Part shown: positions 54,321 through 63,988 of the stretch, piece after piece
Layout: the number at the start of each line of letters is the position of its first letter
Numbering within the stretch: position 1 is the stretch's first letter
Program-made: the position numbers and the translations under genes
Origin: Pseudoxanthomonas sp. Root65
GTDB taxonomy: Bacteria > Pseudomonadota > Gammaproteobacteria > Xanthomonadales > Xanthomonadaceae
DNA length: 64,000 nt
Assembly: GCF_001427635.1 (NCBI RefSeq)
Contig: NZ_LMHA01000002.1
Location: 496,001-560,000, forward strand
Reading direction: 5' to 3'
The notes under the pieces: generated by a model
Database searches by the model: none
The model's input: only the letters and a program-made list of their open reading frames with translations
Told to the model about the DNA's origin: nothing

Positions 54321-55409
54321 CTATTGCTCCGCGTACACGTATCCCGTTCCGCCCGTTGTTGGAGTCTTCTCTTTCGCGCTAGCCAGCGTCGCATGGTTCG
54401 AAAGGAAGTCGCTAACAGCTACCGGGTACAACCATGAAACAAGGTCTATCGCCTCTATGATCGTAGGAAGGGCGGCATCCGGGATGTGTCCCTTTAGTAG
54501 CGCGGTCCACTGTGCTGGGAAGTAGCGCACCAACATTCCGAGTGCATACGAGATTGAGAATAGCGTCTCAACCCTTGATAGCCAGACGTCATCTGGATAC
54601 CTCGCAACCAACCATAGCCGGCCGATACTCAAAGTGTCCGTCATGTCCGTGAATCCCGGAAACTGGCCGGTGTCATTGGGGCCTTCATAGAAGAAATCTT
54701 TAGGGTTTTCACCGATGAAGGAGTAGCTCGTGCCCTTGAAAAGCGCGTCGCAATAGGCTCTGTCAACAAACGGCCGGTGCGTTCTAGGTATAGAGACCGT
54801 CATTCTCTTTTTGTCGTCAGAGCTTGTGTGCGACCACAATGAGCAAAGTGACGTGTTCCTCCATGCGATATTGCTGCGTTCAAGTTGTGGAAGACGTGCT
54901 AGCAAGTCGCCAACGCAGTAGGCGTGTCCCTTCACTGAGCCGCGCTCGCGGGACACCATGTTCACGAGGGAACTGTTGTTTCGCAACATTGTGCAGCGAG
55001 CAGTGGATTCACTCAGCTCGATAAATGCTCCATTCTGTAAAGCCTTCACCTTGAGGCAATGGAAGTCTGGAGAGTCTCGCCTGAGCTCTTTCGCCCAGTC
55101 CTCGCAAGTCAGTCCATGGGATGCTTTGAGTGCGGACTCGCGAATACCTCGGCTCAGCATAAGAACGAGGCCGCGCGACAGATTCATCACCCCGTAGTAG
55201 AGAAGTAGAGGGCGAATGGCCGGATCAGCGTTCGCAGCAGACTCGAAATAGGAGCGGCCATGAGAGAAAGGGGATGCAATCTCCCTTGCTTGTCCCGTTC
55301 CGGCCTGTCTGCCATGAAATCCTAGGTAAGCAGTTTTCACTCGCTCCGTTGACTCAAAGTCACGAAGAACTTTCCATGCCTTATCTTCCAGCGTGCGGCC
55401 AGGCCCCAT
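54321..55409 (-). CDS. YaaC-like protein
   Basis: About 362 residues from ATG 55409 (GGGGA upstream); GTG 55436 and ATG 55424 are alternatives. The segment SPFSHGRSYFESAANADPAIRP followed by LLLYYGVMNLSRGLVLML matches the YaaC-like family (PF14175), mostly alpha-helical proteins of unknown function. Base composition is clearly AT-richer than its neighbours, and repeats and tRNA-like fragments flank it, so it was probably acquired. A defence role is possible by context only; no nuclease or other catalytic motif is visible. Confidence 0.65.
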   Translation of the reverse strand: MGPGRTLEDKAWKVLRDFESTERVKTAYLGFHGRQAGTGQAREIASPFSHGRSYFESAANADPAIRPLLLYYGVMNLSRGLVLMLSRGIRESALKASHGLTCEDWAKELRRDSPDFHCLKVKALQNGAFIELSESTARCTMLRNNSSLVNMVSRERGSVKGHAYCVGDLLARLPQLERSNIAWRNTSLCSLWSHTSSDDKKRMTVSIPRTHRPFVDRAYCDALFKGTSYSFIGENPKDFFYEGPNDTGQFPGFTDMTDTLSIGRLWLVARYPDDVWLSRVETLFSISYALGMLVRYFPAQWTALLKGHIPDAALPTIIEAIDLVSWLYPVAVSDFLSNHATLASAKEKTPTTGGTGYVYAEQ

Positions 55410-55486
55410 AGCATCCCCGTGCATTCGCCGCAGCACCTATTGCTGCGTCCTTGCACGTTACACCCATTAAACCTTGTGGGTAGCGC

Positions 55487-55573
55487 ATAGGTTGGGGTGA
55501 ACGAAGTGAAGCCCAACGTCGGTACGCGGACATCTCTTGGTGTTGGGGTTCGCAAGCTCACCCCAACCTATGG
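55487..55573. repeat. inverted repeat right of the YaaC gene
   Basis: CATAGGTTGGGGTGA (55487-55501) and its exact reverse complement (55559-55573), with secondary GCCCAAC/GTTGGGGT-like pairing inside. The right arm includes the repeat shared with the left flank (55544-55566). Confidence 0.75.
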
Positions 55574-55606
55574 CCTGCCACAGCAGCGGTAGGGGCAACG
55601 CCCCGT

Positions 55607-55640
55607 GGCGGAGAGGGAGGGAGTCGAACCTCAAGCCGCG
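55607..55640 (-). pseudogene. fragment resembling the 3' end of a tRNA-Ser
   Basis: On the minus strand it ends ...TTCGACTCCCTCCCTCTCCGCCA, with a T-loop-like TTCGACT and a CCTCTCC-G-CCA acceptor as in tRNA-Ser. The T-stem pairs poorly and no 5' half is present. It may be an att-like relic of an element that used a tRNA gene. Confidence 0.4.
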
Positions 55641-55657
55641 TGGGTGATTCGCTTGGG

Positions 55658-55728
55658 TGCCGGAAATAGGAATCGAACCTGACCCTGCAGGATCATCGCT
55701 TCCGCGGCGATCCGTGCAATTTCGGCAT
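55658..55728 (-). pseudogene. degenerate tRNA-like sequence
   Basis: Minus strand: 5' TGCCGAAAT can pair with 3' ATTTCCGGCA; a 5-bp stem ATCGC/GCGAT encloses a 7-base loop CGCGGAA; a T-arm-like AGGTTCGATTCCT follows. The D-arm is missing, base 33 is G, and the end is ACCC rather than ACCA. It is probably a decayed or mobile-element-borne tRNA. Confidence 0.4.
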
Positions 55729-55740
55729 CCTGCGGGCATG

Positions 55741-55763
55741 AAAAAACCGCCACTAGGGCGGTT
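55741..55763 (-). terminator. terminator after tRNA-Pro
   Basis: Stem AACCGCC/GGCGGTT around ACTAG, read on the minus strand into six T. Confidence 0.75.
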
Positions 55764-55786
55764 TCGTCGTAACACGCTGAATCTAT

Positions 55787-55863
<77 letters not shown>

Positions 55864-56009
55864 ACTGAGCGCGACATTGTAGTGAAGGCGCCGGGCCGAG
55901 GCAAGACTTCGATGCGGGACCCGACTTCCGTCCCGGCCGGACCCCGCAAAAGCTGCGGGGGCTGCGGCGGGCACGTAAAATGTGCCGTTCACGAAAGCCG
56001 GAGTCTCCC

Positions 56010-57392
56010 TTGATCAAGCCCCGTACCCCGCCTGGCGTCATGGAGCTGCTCCCGCGCGAGCAGATCGCCTTCCAGCGCATGCTGGACACCATCCGCCGGA
56101 ACTACGAGCGCTTCGGCTTCCTGCCGGTGGAAACCCCCGTCTTCGAACTGTCCGAGACCCTGCTGACCAAGTCCGGCGGCGAGACCGAACGGCAGGTCTA
56201 CTTCGTCCAGTCCACCGGCGCCCTGGCCAAGGAAGGCGAAGGCCTGCCCGAACTGGCCCTGCGCTTCGACCTGACCGTGCCGCTGGCCCGCTACGTGGCC
56301 GAGCACGAACACGAACTGACCTTCCCCTTCCGCCGCTACCAGATCCAGCGCGTCTACCGCGGCGAACGCGCCCAGCGCGGCCGCTTCCGCGAGTTCTACC
56401 AGTGCGACATCGACGTGATCGGCAAGGACGCGCTGAGCGTGCGCTTCGACGCCGAGATCCTGGCCGTCATCCATGCCGTCTTCAGCGAACTGGGAATCGG
56501 CGACTTCACCATCCAGCTCAACAACCGCAAGCTGATGCGCGGCTTCTTCGAGGCACAGGGCGCCACCGACAGCGAGCAGCAGGCGCTGGTACTGCGCGAG
56601 GTCGACAAGCTGGACAAGCGCGGCGCCGACTACGTGCGCGAGACGCTGACCGGCGAAGGCTTCGGCATGTCGGCCGACAGCGTGGACCGCATCCTCGACT
56701 TCGTGGCCGTGCGCAGCAGCGGCCATGCCGACGCGCTGGCGCGACTGGAAGCGCTGGGGCAGGGCAGCGATACCTTCAACCAGGGCATCGCCGAACTGCG
56801 CGAAGTGCTGGACCTGGTCAAGGCGCTGGGCGTGCCCGAAAGCGCGTACTGCCTGAACTTCTCCATCGCCCGCGGCCTGGACTACTACACCGGCACCGTC
56901 TACGAAACCCAGCTGGATGGCTACCCGCAGATCGGCTCGATCTGCTCCGGCGGCCGCTACGAAGACCTGGCCAGCCACTACACCAAGTCCAAGCTGCCCG
57001 GCGTGGGCATCTCGATCGGCCTGACCCGCCTGTTCTGGCAACTGCGCGAGGCCGGCCTGATCGCCGGCAGTGACGAAAGCAGCGTGCAGGCCATGGTCGC
57101 CCTGATGGACGACGGCCAGCTGGCCGAGTCGCTCGACATCGCGCGCCGCCTGCGTGCGGCCGGAATCAACACCGAAGTGCAGATGGAAGGCCGCAAGCTG
57201 GCCAAGCAGTTCCAGTACGCCTCGCGTGCCGGCATCCGCTTCGTGGTGCTGGTGGGCGAGGACGAACGCGCGCGCGGCGTGGTGACGGTCAAGGACCTGC
57301 AACGCGAGCAGCAGTTCGAAGTGACGCGCGAGGAACTGGCCAGCAGCCTGAGAGTGGAGCTGGAACAGGCCCGCGCACTGGCGGGGCGCTGA
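56010..57392 (+). CDS. hisS: histidyl-tRNA synthetase
   Basis: 460 residues from TTG 56010 (GGAG upstream); an ATG ten codons earlier at 55980 is the alternative. Class II motifs: [17 protein letters not shown](F)REF and [10 protein letters not shown] (histidine A). It charges tRNA-His. The following gene starts two bases after its stop. Confidence 0.95.
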   Translation: MIKPRTPPGVMELLPREQIAFQRMLDTIRRNYERFGFLPVETPVFELSETLLTKSGGETERQVYFVQSTGALAKEGEGLPELALRFDLTVPLARYVAEHEHELTFPFRRYQIQRVYRGERAQRGRFREFYQCDIDVIGKDALSVRFDAEILAVIHAVFSELGIGDFTIQLNNRKLMRGFFEAQGATDSEQQALVLREVDKLDKRGADYVRETLTGEGFGMSADSVDRILDFVAVRSSGHADALARLEALGQGSDTFNQGIAELREVLDLVKALGVPESAYCLNFSIARGLDYYTGTVYETQLDGYPQIGSICSGGRYEDLASHYTKSKLPGVGISIGLTRLFWQLREAGLIAGSDESSVQAMVALMDDGQLAESLDIARRLRAAGINTEVQMEGRKLAKQFQYASRAGIRFVVLVGEDERARGVVTVKDLQREQQFEVTREELASSLRVELEQARALAGR

Positions 57393-57393
57393 C

Positions 57394-59283
57394 ATGAAAC
57401 CGATCCTGCTGGATGGCGCATCGCTCACCCGCGACAAGCTGGTCGAGATCGCCTTCGGTGCCAGCGTCGAGCTGGACAAGGGCGCGCTGAAGGCCGTGGC
57501 GCGTGCCGCCGACTTCCTGGCCGAACAGGTGCGCCGCGAAGAGCCGATCTACGGCGTGTCCACCGGCTTCGGCAGCAACGCCGACAAACTGCTCGGCGCG
57601 CATCCGCTGCGCGATGAACTGCCGGGCGCGCTGAAGTCCGGCCGCTCGCTGCACGAGGAACTGCAGTACAACCTGATCGTCACCCATGCGGTCTGCGTGG
57701 GCGAGCCGATGGCGCCGGAGATCGTCCGCGCCATGCTCGGCATCCGCATCAACACGCTGCTGAAGGGCCACTCCGGCATCCGCGTGGAGACGCTGCAGGC
57801 CATGGCGGCCATGCTCAACGCCGGCATCGTGCCGGTGGTGCCGTCGCTGGGTTCGGTCGGCGCTTCCGGCGACCTGGCGCCGCTTTCGCACCTGGCCATC
57901 GTGCTGCTGGGCGGTGGCGAGGCGTTCTACCAGGGCGAGCGCATCGCCGGCGCTGACGCATTGCGGCGCGCCGGCCTGTCGCCGGTCACGCTGTCGTACA
58001 AGGAAGGCCTGGCGCTGAACAACGGCACCGCGCAGATGCTGGCGATGGGCGTGCTGGCCACCTACCGGCTGGACCAGTTGCTGGACACCGCCGACGTGGC
58101 CGCCGCGATGACCATCGACGCGTTCGCCGGCCGCCTGGGCGCCTTCGCCGAGGAAGTGCATGCGTTGCGCCCGCATCCGGGCCAGGTGCACGTGGCCGCG
58201 CGCCTGCGCGAGCTGCTGGACGGCTCCACGCTGGCCGACATTCCCTACCACCTGGTGCCCAAGTTCCGCCCGTGGCTGCCGCGCAGCTGGGACACCGCCG
58301 AGGCGCAGGCGCTGCGCTTCGACATCGGCTGGGACTGGGTGCCGAGCGACCAGCGCCACGGCCGCGAGAAGTTCTACGACCGCTTCATGCCGTTCCGCGG
58401 CGGAAAGAAGCACCAGCCGCAGGACAGCTACTCGCTGCGCTGCATCCCGCAGGTGCACGGCGCCGTGCGTGACGCGGTCGAGCAGGCCCGGCGCGTGCTG
58501 GAGATCGAACTCAACGCGGTGACCGACAATCCGCTGGTGTTCCCCGACAAGCAGGCCGCGCACGTCGAGGAGCAGGTGATCTCTGCCGGCCACTTCCACG
58601 GCATGCCGCTGGCGCTGGCGATGAGCTACGTGAAGGCCGCCATTCCCACGCTCGCCTCGATCTCCGAGCGGCGCCTCAACAAGCTGGTCGATCCGGCCAC
58701 CAACGACGGCCTGCCGGCGTTCCTGATCGGCAACGAGGACGGCACCGAGTCGGGCCACATGATCGTGCAGTACACCGCGGCCGCCATCGTCAACGACCTG
58801 GCCAGCCGCGCGCACCCGGCCAGCGTGTTCTCGGTGCCGACCAGCGCGAATGCGGAAGACCACGTGTCGATGGGCGCCAACGAAGCGCGCCACGTGCTGG
58901 CGATGGTGCAGGACCTGGGCAAGGTGCTGGCGCTGGAGCTTTACACCGCCGCGCAGGCGCTGGATCTGCGCCGCGACATGATCAACGCCGCGCGTGCGCT
59001 GTCCGACCGCACCGATGCCGAAGGATTGGCGGTGAAGGTGGCCGGTGGCCCGCAGCCGGGTGCCGACGGACGTGAGGTTTTCCTGGCGGAAGTCGAAGCG
59101 CTGCGCGCGGCGCTGGCGTCTAGCGACGCCTTCCATCCCGGTCACGCGGTAGCAGCCGCACACGCGGCGATCCGCGCGAAGATCCCGTTCCTGGAACGCG
59201 ACCGCGCGCTGGATGGCGAAGTGGCCACCGCCGTGCGGCTGGTGGAGTCGGGCGAGATCCTGGCGGCGGTGCGCGGCCGCTGA
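57394..59283 (+). CDS. hutH: histidine ammonia-lyase family enzyme with internal insertion
   Basis: 629 residues. The MIO cofactor triad Ala157-Ser158-Gly159 is in GSVGASGDLAPLSH; the selectivity pair is Thr97-His98 (HAL has Ser-His, TAL His-Leu, PAL Phe-Leu), so histidine is the likeliest substrate. Residues about 280-341 are an extra, Trp/Pro/charged-rich insertion not in usual 510-residue HutH. It deaminates an aromatic amino acid, probably histidine to urocanate. Coupled to hisS; no hutU/hutI here, so another role is possible. Confidence 0.75.
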   Translation: MKPILLDGASLTRDKLVEIAFGASVELDKGALKAVARAADFLAEQVRREEPIYGVSTGFGSNADKLLGAHPLRDELPGALKSGRSLHEELQYNLIVTHAVCVGEPMAPEIVRAMLGIRINTLLKGHSGIRVETLQAMAAMLNAGIVPVVPSLGSVGASGDLAPLSHLAIVLLGGGEAFYQGERIAGADALRRAGLSPVTLSYKEGLALNNGTAQMLAMGVLATYRLDQLLDTADVAAAMTIDAFAGRLGAFAEEVHALRPHPGQVHVAARLRELLDGSTLADIPYHLVPKFRPWLPRSWDTAEAQALRFDIGWDWVPSDQRHGREKFYDRFMPFRGGKKHQPQDSYSLRCIPQVHGAVRDAVEQARRVLEIELNAVTDNPLVFPDKQAAHVEEQVISAGHFHGMPLALAMSYVKAAIPTLASISERRLNKLVDPATNDGLPAFLIGNEDGTESGHMIVQYTAAAIVNDLASRAHPASVFSVPTSANAEDHVSMGANEARHVLAMVQDLGKVLALELYTAAQALDLRRDMINAARALSDRTDAEGLAVKVAGGPQPGADGREVFLAEVEALRAALASSDAFHPGHAVAAAHAAIRAKIPFLERDRALDGEVATAVRLVESGEILAAVRGR

Positions 59284-59297
59284 GCGCAAGGGACGGT

Positions 59298-59361
59298 AGG
59301 TGTGGGAGCGACGTAAGTCGCGAGCTTTAAAGCCATCGCGACTTACGTCGCTCCCACACCT
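59298..59361. repeat. REP-like inverted pair, family A, copy 4
   Basis: Units at 59301-59323 and 59336-59358 with AGG/CCT extension, in the space between hutH and the convergent diguanylate cyclase. Confidence 0.9.
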
Positions 59362-59374
59362 GAAATCCCGAGCC

Positions 59375-61201
59375 CTACAACGTCCGCACGCAATCGCGCC
59401 CTTCGGCCTTGGCGGCGTACAGCGCCTGGTCGGCGACCTGCAGCGCGGATTCGAGGCTGTCGCGGGCGTCCAGGTCGACGCAGTGCACGCCGATGCTGGC
59501 GGATACGGCGATCTCCAGCGTGCCGCTGCGGCAAGGCGCGGCGCGAAGTGCCTGGCGCAGTTCCTCGGCCACCACGCTGGCTTCGCCCAGGCCCATGCCG
59601 GGCAGGGCGGCGATGAACTCCTCGCCACCGAACCGGGCCAGCAGCGCGCCATGCGGCCGGAGGGTTTCGGCCAGGGTGTTGGACGTGCAGCGCAGGCAGT
59701 CGTCGCCGACCAGGTGGCCGTAGGTGTCGTTGATGCGCTTGAAGTGGTCCAGGTCGATCATCAGCAGCGAGATCGGCCGCTGCGAATTGCGCGACTGCGA
59801 CAGCAGGTGCTCGAACGCCTCGCGGAAATGCGTGCGGTTGTAGAGGTCGGTCAGGCCGTCCAGGCGGCTGGATTCGCGCAGCCGGTGGTGCGCGCTCTCC
59901 AGTTCCGACATCGCCTGGCGCAGTTCGCCCGTGCGTTCGATGACTTGCGCCTCCAGCGAGGTCTTGGCCTGGCGCACGATGCGTTCGTTCTCGTTGCGCA
60001 GGGCGGCGTAGCGGTAGCCCAGTGCGACCGACAGCAGCAGCATCTCCAGCGCCGAGCCGATCTGCACGCCGTACTCGGTCAGGAAGGTCTTGGGCAGCAG
60101 GCCGAACGCCAGCGCCACGAAGATGCCGGTGCCCAGCAGGAACATCGCCCACGCCAGCAGGAACACCTTCGCCGGCCGGTAGCCGCTGCGCACCACCACC
60201 AGCGCGACCACCGCGATCCAGACGATGCTGGGGAACACCGCTGCCGAGGCGATCGGCGTGGCCACGTGGTAGGGCAGCTGGGTGGCGGCGATGCCGAGCA
60301 GCACGAAGAACGCGATGATCGCCTTGCTGATGCGGTCGCCCCATCGCCATCGCGTATTGAGGTCGAGGAAGGTGCGCGAGAACTGCTGCATGCCGATCTG
60401 CGCAAGGCATACCGACAGCGGTACCGCCTTGTCCGCCAGCCACGTGGAATGCGGCCAGAAGTATTCGAAGCCCAGCCCGTTGAGGGTGAACAGCACCAGT
60501 CCGAACGCGGTGATGTGGAACAGGTACCAGAAATAGCTGCCGTCGCGCAGCACCAGCCACAGCACCAGGTTGTAGAAGAACAGCGCCAGCAGGATGCCGT
60601 AGTAGATGCCAATGCCCAGCTGGCCGTCGCGCGAGAGTTCGGCGAACGCGGTGGGCGTATACAGGAACAGCGGCACCTGCATCGAGCTCTGGCTCTGCAC
60701 GCGGACCAGCAGGTCGACCTGTTCGCCGGTCGGCAGGTCGAGCCAGAAGTTGGGATGGCGGTAGCGGATGCTGCGTTGCTCGAACGGGAACGTGTCGCCG
60801 CCGACGTGGTGAACGACGCGTCCGTCCGGATAGCGCGCGTAGACATCGATGCGGTCGCTCAGCGCGTACTGCTGCACCAGCAGCCAGCGTTGCTCGCGCG
60901 GATTCCCGTTGGTGACGCCGACGTGGAACCAGAACGCGCCGGTCTGGAAGCCGAAAGATGCATCGCCGTCCGGCAGCGGCGAGAAGCGGCCCTCGGCCAG
61001 CTGGCGCATGGCGCCGTCGACGGTCGTGTCACCTGCGTTGTCGTGCAGGTAGGTGGTCTGCGGCGCGAGCGGCAGGTAGCTGGCGTCGGGCGCGATGCGG
61101 GCGGGCGTACCGGCGGCGGCCAGCAGGGGAATCCACGCGAGCAACAGGAGCAAGCCCGCCAGCCTGTGGCGCGCGAATGGCGAAGTGCCTGATGCCGTCA
61201 T
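59375..61201 (-). CDS. membrane diguanylate cyclase (7TMR-DISMED2, 7TM, GGDEF)
   Basis: 608 residues. Signal anchor (about 12-30), periplasmic 7TMR-DISMED2 domain (35-180), seven transmembrane helices (190-400), coiled coil (405-450), and GGDEF domain (455-608) with LMIDLDHFKRINDTYGH and active-site RFGGEEF. It should synthesise c-di-GMP on a periplasmic cue. ATG 61201. The second such enzyme in the window, but with a canonical GGEEF. Confidence 0.92.
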   Translation of the reverse strand: MTASGTSPFARHRLAGLLLLLAWIPLLAAAGTPARIAPDASYLPLAPQTTYLHDNAGDTTVDGAMRQLAEGRFSPLPDGDASFGFQTGAFWFHVGVTNGNPREQRWLLVQQYALSDRIDVYARYPDGRVVHHVGGDTFPFEQRSIRYRHPNFWLDLPTGEQVDLLVRVQSQSSMQVPLFLYTPTAFAELSRDGQLGIGIYYGILLALFFYNLVLWLVLRDGSYFWYLFHITAFGLVLFTLNGLGFEYFWPHSTWLADKAVPLSVCLAQIGMQQFSRTFLDLNTRWRWGDRISKAIIAFFVLLGIAATQLPYHVATPIASAAVFPSIVWIAVVALVVVRSGYRPAKVFLLAWAMFLLGTGIFVALAFGLLPKTFLTEYGVQIGSALEMLLLSVALGYRYAALRNENERIVRQAKTSLEAQVIERTGELRQAMSELESAHHRLRESSRLDGLTDLYNRTHFREAFEHLLSQSRNSQRPISLLMIDLDHFKRINDTYGHLVGDDCLRCTSNTLAETLRPHGALLARFGGEEFIAALPGMGLGEASVVAEELRQALRAAPCRSGTLEIAVSASIGVHCVDLDARDSLESALQVADQALYAAKAEGRDCVRTL

Positions 61202-61309
61202 GCCGGTCCCCCCCGGGTGCCGTCGCGGCCGCCGGGGTTTCCGGTCGGTCCTTCTGGCGTCCTTGGCAGTGTACTCATCGTCCCTGTCCGCTCCAGTCCA
61301 TTGCGGTCC

Positions 61310-61362
61310 CCCGTCTGTCTGTCCGGGACAACGGAATCGGCGGCGCCATCCAGACAGACGGG
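61310..61362. repeat. 12-bp inverted repeat upstream of the his promoter
   Basis: CCCGTCTGTCTG (61310-61321) and its exact complement CAGACAGACGGG (61351-61362), ending just before the -35 box. It may be an upstream regulatory site or the end of the opposite transcript. Confidence 0.55.
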
Positions 61363-61391
61363 TTGACGCTTTGCAGCAATCTGATTAATGT
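61363..61391 (+). promoter_or_regulatory. sigma-70 promoter of the his operon
   Basis: -35 TTGACG (61363-61368), 17-base spacer, -10 TAATGT (61386-61391). It is the only good promoter seen upstream of the TrpR-family gene and hisG. Confidence 0.7.
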
Positions 61392-61410
61392 ACTAGCGCA
61401 TTAATACATT
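61387..61410. promoter_or_regulatory. candidate operator of the TrpR-family regulator
   Basis: AATGTACTA (61387-61395), six bases, then TAATACATT (61402-61410): a 24-bp palindrome with one mismatch, overlapping the -10 box and transcription start. It lies just before the gene for a TrpR-family protein, so autoregulation of the his operon in response to histidine is likely. The GTACTAG core resembles TrpR-type operators. Confidence 0.65.
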
Positions 61411-61426
61411 GGATCACGAGTTCCGC

Positions 61427-61756
61427 ATGAAGCGCCGTTTCCCCCACGAAGCAGCGGATCCCGCCGCCGGCCCGGTGCAGGCGCTGTCCGAAGCCCTGTC
61501 CGCGCTGGACCGGCCGGACGAGGTGCGGGCCTTCCTCGAAGACCTCTGCACCCCGGCCGAGCTCGAAGCCATGTCCGACCGCTGGCGGGTGGTGCCGCTG
61601 CTGCTGAAGGGCGTGCCGTACCGCGAGATCCACGACCTGACCCAGGTCAGCGTGACCACCATCGGCCGCGTCGCGCGCACGCTGGAGCGGGGGGCGGGTG
61701 GCTACGCCACCGCCGTCCAGCGCCAGCAGGCCGCCGCGTCCTCCGCTTCCCACTGA
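61427..61756 (+). CDS. hisR: TrpR/YerC-family repressor (HisR-like)
   Basis: 109 residues from ATG 61427; a TTG at 61409 is inside the operator and less likely. The helix-turn-helix region [20 protein letters not shown] plus [21 protein letters not shown] is that of YerC/TrpR proteins. A member with this gene order, ahead of hisG, is known as HisR in other bacteria, repressing his genes with histidine. The symbol is assigned on that basis. Confidence 0.8.
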   Translation: MKRRFPHEAADPAAGPVQALSEALSALDRPDEVRAFLEDLCTPAELEAMSDRWRVVPLLLKGVPYREIHDLTQVSVTTIGRVARTLERGAGGYATAVQRQQAAASSASH

Positions 61757-61763
61757 GTACCCC

Positions 61764-62678
61764 ATGAGTCCCTCCCTGACCCCCGCGACGCGCGAGCGTC
61801 TGCGTATCGCCATCCAGAAGAGCGGGCGGCTGGCCGAGCCGGCGCGCACGCTGCTGGCGGCCTGCGGCCTGAGCTGGCGCGAGAGCCGCGACAAGCTGTT
61901 CTGCTACGGCGAATCCCTGCCGGTCGACCTGCTGCTGGTGCGCGACGACGACATCCCCGGCCTGATCGCCGACGGCGTCTGCGATTTCGGCATCGTCGGC
62001 CGCAACGAACTGGACGAACAGGCCGGCGAGCGCGCATTGCTCGGCCTGCCGCAGGCCTACCGCGAACTGCGCCCGCTGGGCTTCGGCAGCTGCCGGCTGA
62101 TGCTGGCGGTGCCCGACAGCTGGGAGTGGGAAGGTCCGCAGCAGCTGCAGGGCCTGCGCATCGCCACCAGTTATCCGTCCGTCCTGCGGCAATGGTTGCA
62201 GGCGCGCGGCATCGATGCGGCGGTGGTGGAACTGTCCGGCTCGGTGGAGATCGCGCCCAAGCTGGGCACGGCGGACCTGATCTGCGATCTGGTGTCCAGC
62301 GGCGCCACGCTGGCGGCCAACCAGCTGAAACCGGTGGAAACGCTGCTCGACAGCGAGGCGGTGCTGGCAGGCCCGGCGCGCGAATTCGACGATGCCCGCG
62401 CCGGCCTGGCCGACATGCTGCTGCGCCGGCTCGACGGCGTGATGAAACTCAAGGACAGCAAGCTGCTGATGTTCCGCGCCGAGCGCGACACGGTGCCGGC
62501 GCTGTCGCGTCTGCTGACCGACAGCGAAGGCCTGGTGACGCTGCCCGGTGGCGAAGACGGTCCCCTCTCGTTGCAGGCGATGTGCCACGGCGCGGTCACC
62601 TGGCAACGGTTGGAGGAGCTGCAGCGCGCCGGTGCGCAGGGCCTGATGGTGCTGTCGGTCGAGAGGTCGCTGGCATGA
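61764..62678 (+). CDS. hisG: ATP phosphoribosyltransferase, long form
   Basis: 304 residues, of the long single-chain type with a C-terminal ACT-like regulatory domain (about 225-304), so no HisZ is needed. Contains [17 protein letters not shown] and [16 protein letters not shown]. First step of histidine synthesis, the expected target of histidine inhibition. ATG 61764. Stop overlaps hisD. Confidence 0.95.
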   Translation: MSPSLTPATRERLRIAIQKSGRLAEPARTLLAACGLSWRESRDKLFCYGESLPVDLLLVRDDDIPGLIADGVCDFGIVGRNELDEQAGERALLGLPQAYRELRPLGFGSCRLMLAVPDSWEWEGPQQLQGLRIATSYPSVLRQWLQARGIDAAVVELSGSVEIAPKLGTADLICDLVSSGATLAANQLKPVETLLDSEAVLAGPAREFDDARAGLADMLLRRLDGVMKLKDSKLLMFRAERDTVPALSRLLTDSEGLVTLPGGEDGPLSLQAMCHGAVTWQRLEELQRAGAQGLMVLSVERSLA

Positions 62679-63988
62679 CCGCATCGCCTGCTCCCGTTTA
62701 CGACTGGAATGCGCTGGACGACGTGGCGCGCGAGGGCTTGCTCGCACGACCGGTGCAGACCGTCGCGCAGCGCACGCGTGATGCCGTCGCCGGCCTGCTC
62801 GCCGATGTGCAGGCGCGCGGCGATCTGGCGCTGCGCGACGTCACCGCGCGCTTCGATGGCGTTGAACTCGCGACGTTTGAAGTGAGCGAAGAGGAGTTCG
62901 CGGCCGCCCACACGGCCGTGCCCGCCGACCTGCGGCAGGCGATGCAGGAGGCGGCGGAGCGCATCGAAGCCTTCCACCGCGCCGGCATGGCGCAGCCCTA
63001 CGCGGTGGAAACCGCGCCGGGCGTGGTCTGCGAGCGGATGATCCTGCCGATCCCGCGCGTGGGCCTGTACGTGCCGGCAGGAAGTGCGCCGTTGCCGTCG
63101 ACGGCGCTGATGCTGGGTGTTCCTTCGCGCCTGGCCGGTTGCCGCGAGGTGGTGCTGTGCACGCCGCCGCGTCGCGACGGCACCGCCGATCCGGCGGTGC
63201 TGGTGGCCGCGCAGCTGACCGGCGTGCGCCGGGTGTTCAAGCTGGGCGGTGCGCAGGCGATCGCGGCGATGGCGTTCGGCACGGAGAGCGTGCCGGCCTG
63301 CGACAAGCTGTTCGGCCCCGGCAACAGCTACGTGACCGAAGCCAAGCGGCAGGTCGCGCAGGCCGGCGCCGCGGCCATCGACATGCCGGCCGGTCCGTCG
63401 GAAGTGCTGGTGATCGCCGATGCCGGCGCGGATGCGGCTTTTGTCGCGGCCGACCTGCTGTCGCAGGCCGAGCACGGCCCGGATTCGCAGGTGCTGCTGC
63501 TGTCCGACGACAGCAATCTGATCGAACGCGTGCAGGCCGAACTCGCCACCCAGCTCGCCGCGCTGGACCGCGCCGACATCGCCCGGCAGGCACTGTCGGC
63601 CTCGCGCCTGGTCAAGGTCGCCACGCTCGATGACGCCTTCGCCATCAGCAACCGCTATGCGCCGGAGCACCTGATCCTGGCGCTGCGCGCGCCGCGCGCC
63701 TGGCTGGACAAGGTGGAAGCGGCCGGTTCGGTGTTCCTCGGCGACTACACGCCGGAAGCGCTGGGCGATTACTGCAGCGGCACCAACCACGTGCTGCCGA
63801 CCGGCGGCGCTGCGCGTGCGTACAGCGGCGTGAGCGTGGCCAGTTTCCAGAATTTCGTCAGCGTGCAGTCGGCCAGCCGTGCCGGCGTTACCGCCATCGG
63901 CGGGTGCGCACTGACCCTCGCGCGCGCCGAAGGACTGGATGCGCATGCCAATGCCGTGGCGCTGCGCCTGCGCAAGGCGGCCGCATGA
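62675..63988 (+). CDS. hisD: histidinol dehydrogenase
   Basis: 437 residues; [25 protein letters not shown] and the terminal [11 protein letters not shown] zinc/catalytic region are present. Performs the last two steps of histidine synthesis. ATG 62675 overlaps the hisG stop. The next gene starts at 63985. Confidence 0.96.
   Translation: MTASPAPVYDWNALDDVAREGLLARPVQTVAQRTRDAVAGLLADVQARGDLALRDVTARFDGVELATFEVSEEEFAAAHTAVPADLRQAMQEAAERIEAFHRAGMAQPYAVETAPGVVCERMILPIPRVGLYVPAGSAPLPSTALMLGVPSRLAGCREVVLCTPPRRDGTADPAVLVAAQLTGVRRVFKLGGAQAIAAMAFGTESVPACDKLFGPGNSYVTEAKRQVAQAGAAAIDMPAGPSEVLVIADAGADAAFVAADLLSQAEHGPDSQVLLLSDDSNLIERVQAELATQLAALDRADIARQALSASRLVKVATLDDAFAISNRYAPEHLILALRAPRAWLDKVEAAGSVFLGDYTPEALGDYCSGTNHVLPTGGAARAYSGVSVASFQNFVSVQSASRAGVTAIGGCALTLARAEGLDAHANAVALRLRKAAA

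Noticed and set aside
55607..55728. Functional tRNA genes for the two fragments right of the YaaC gene
   Set aside because: One lacks its 5' half; the other lacks a D-arm, has G at position 33 and no CCA end. Listed as pseudogenes only.
54262..55786. A classic tRNA-integrated genomic island with attL/attR
   Set aside because: No second copy of the tRNA-Pro 3' end and no integrase are visible; only the gene, flanking repeats and tRNA-like debris can be supported.
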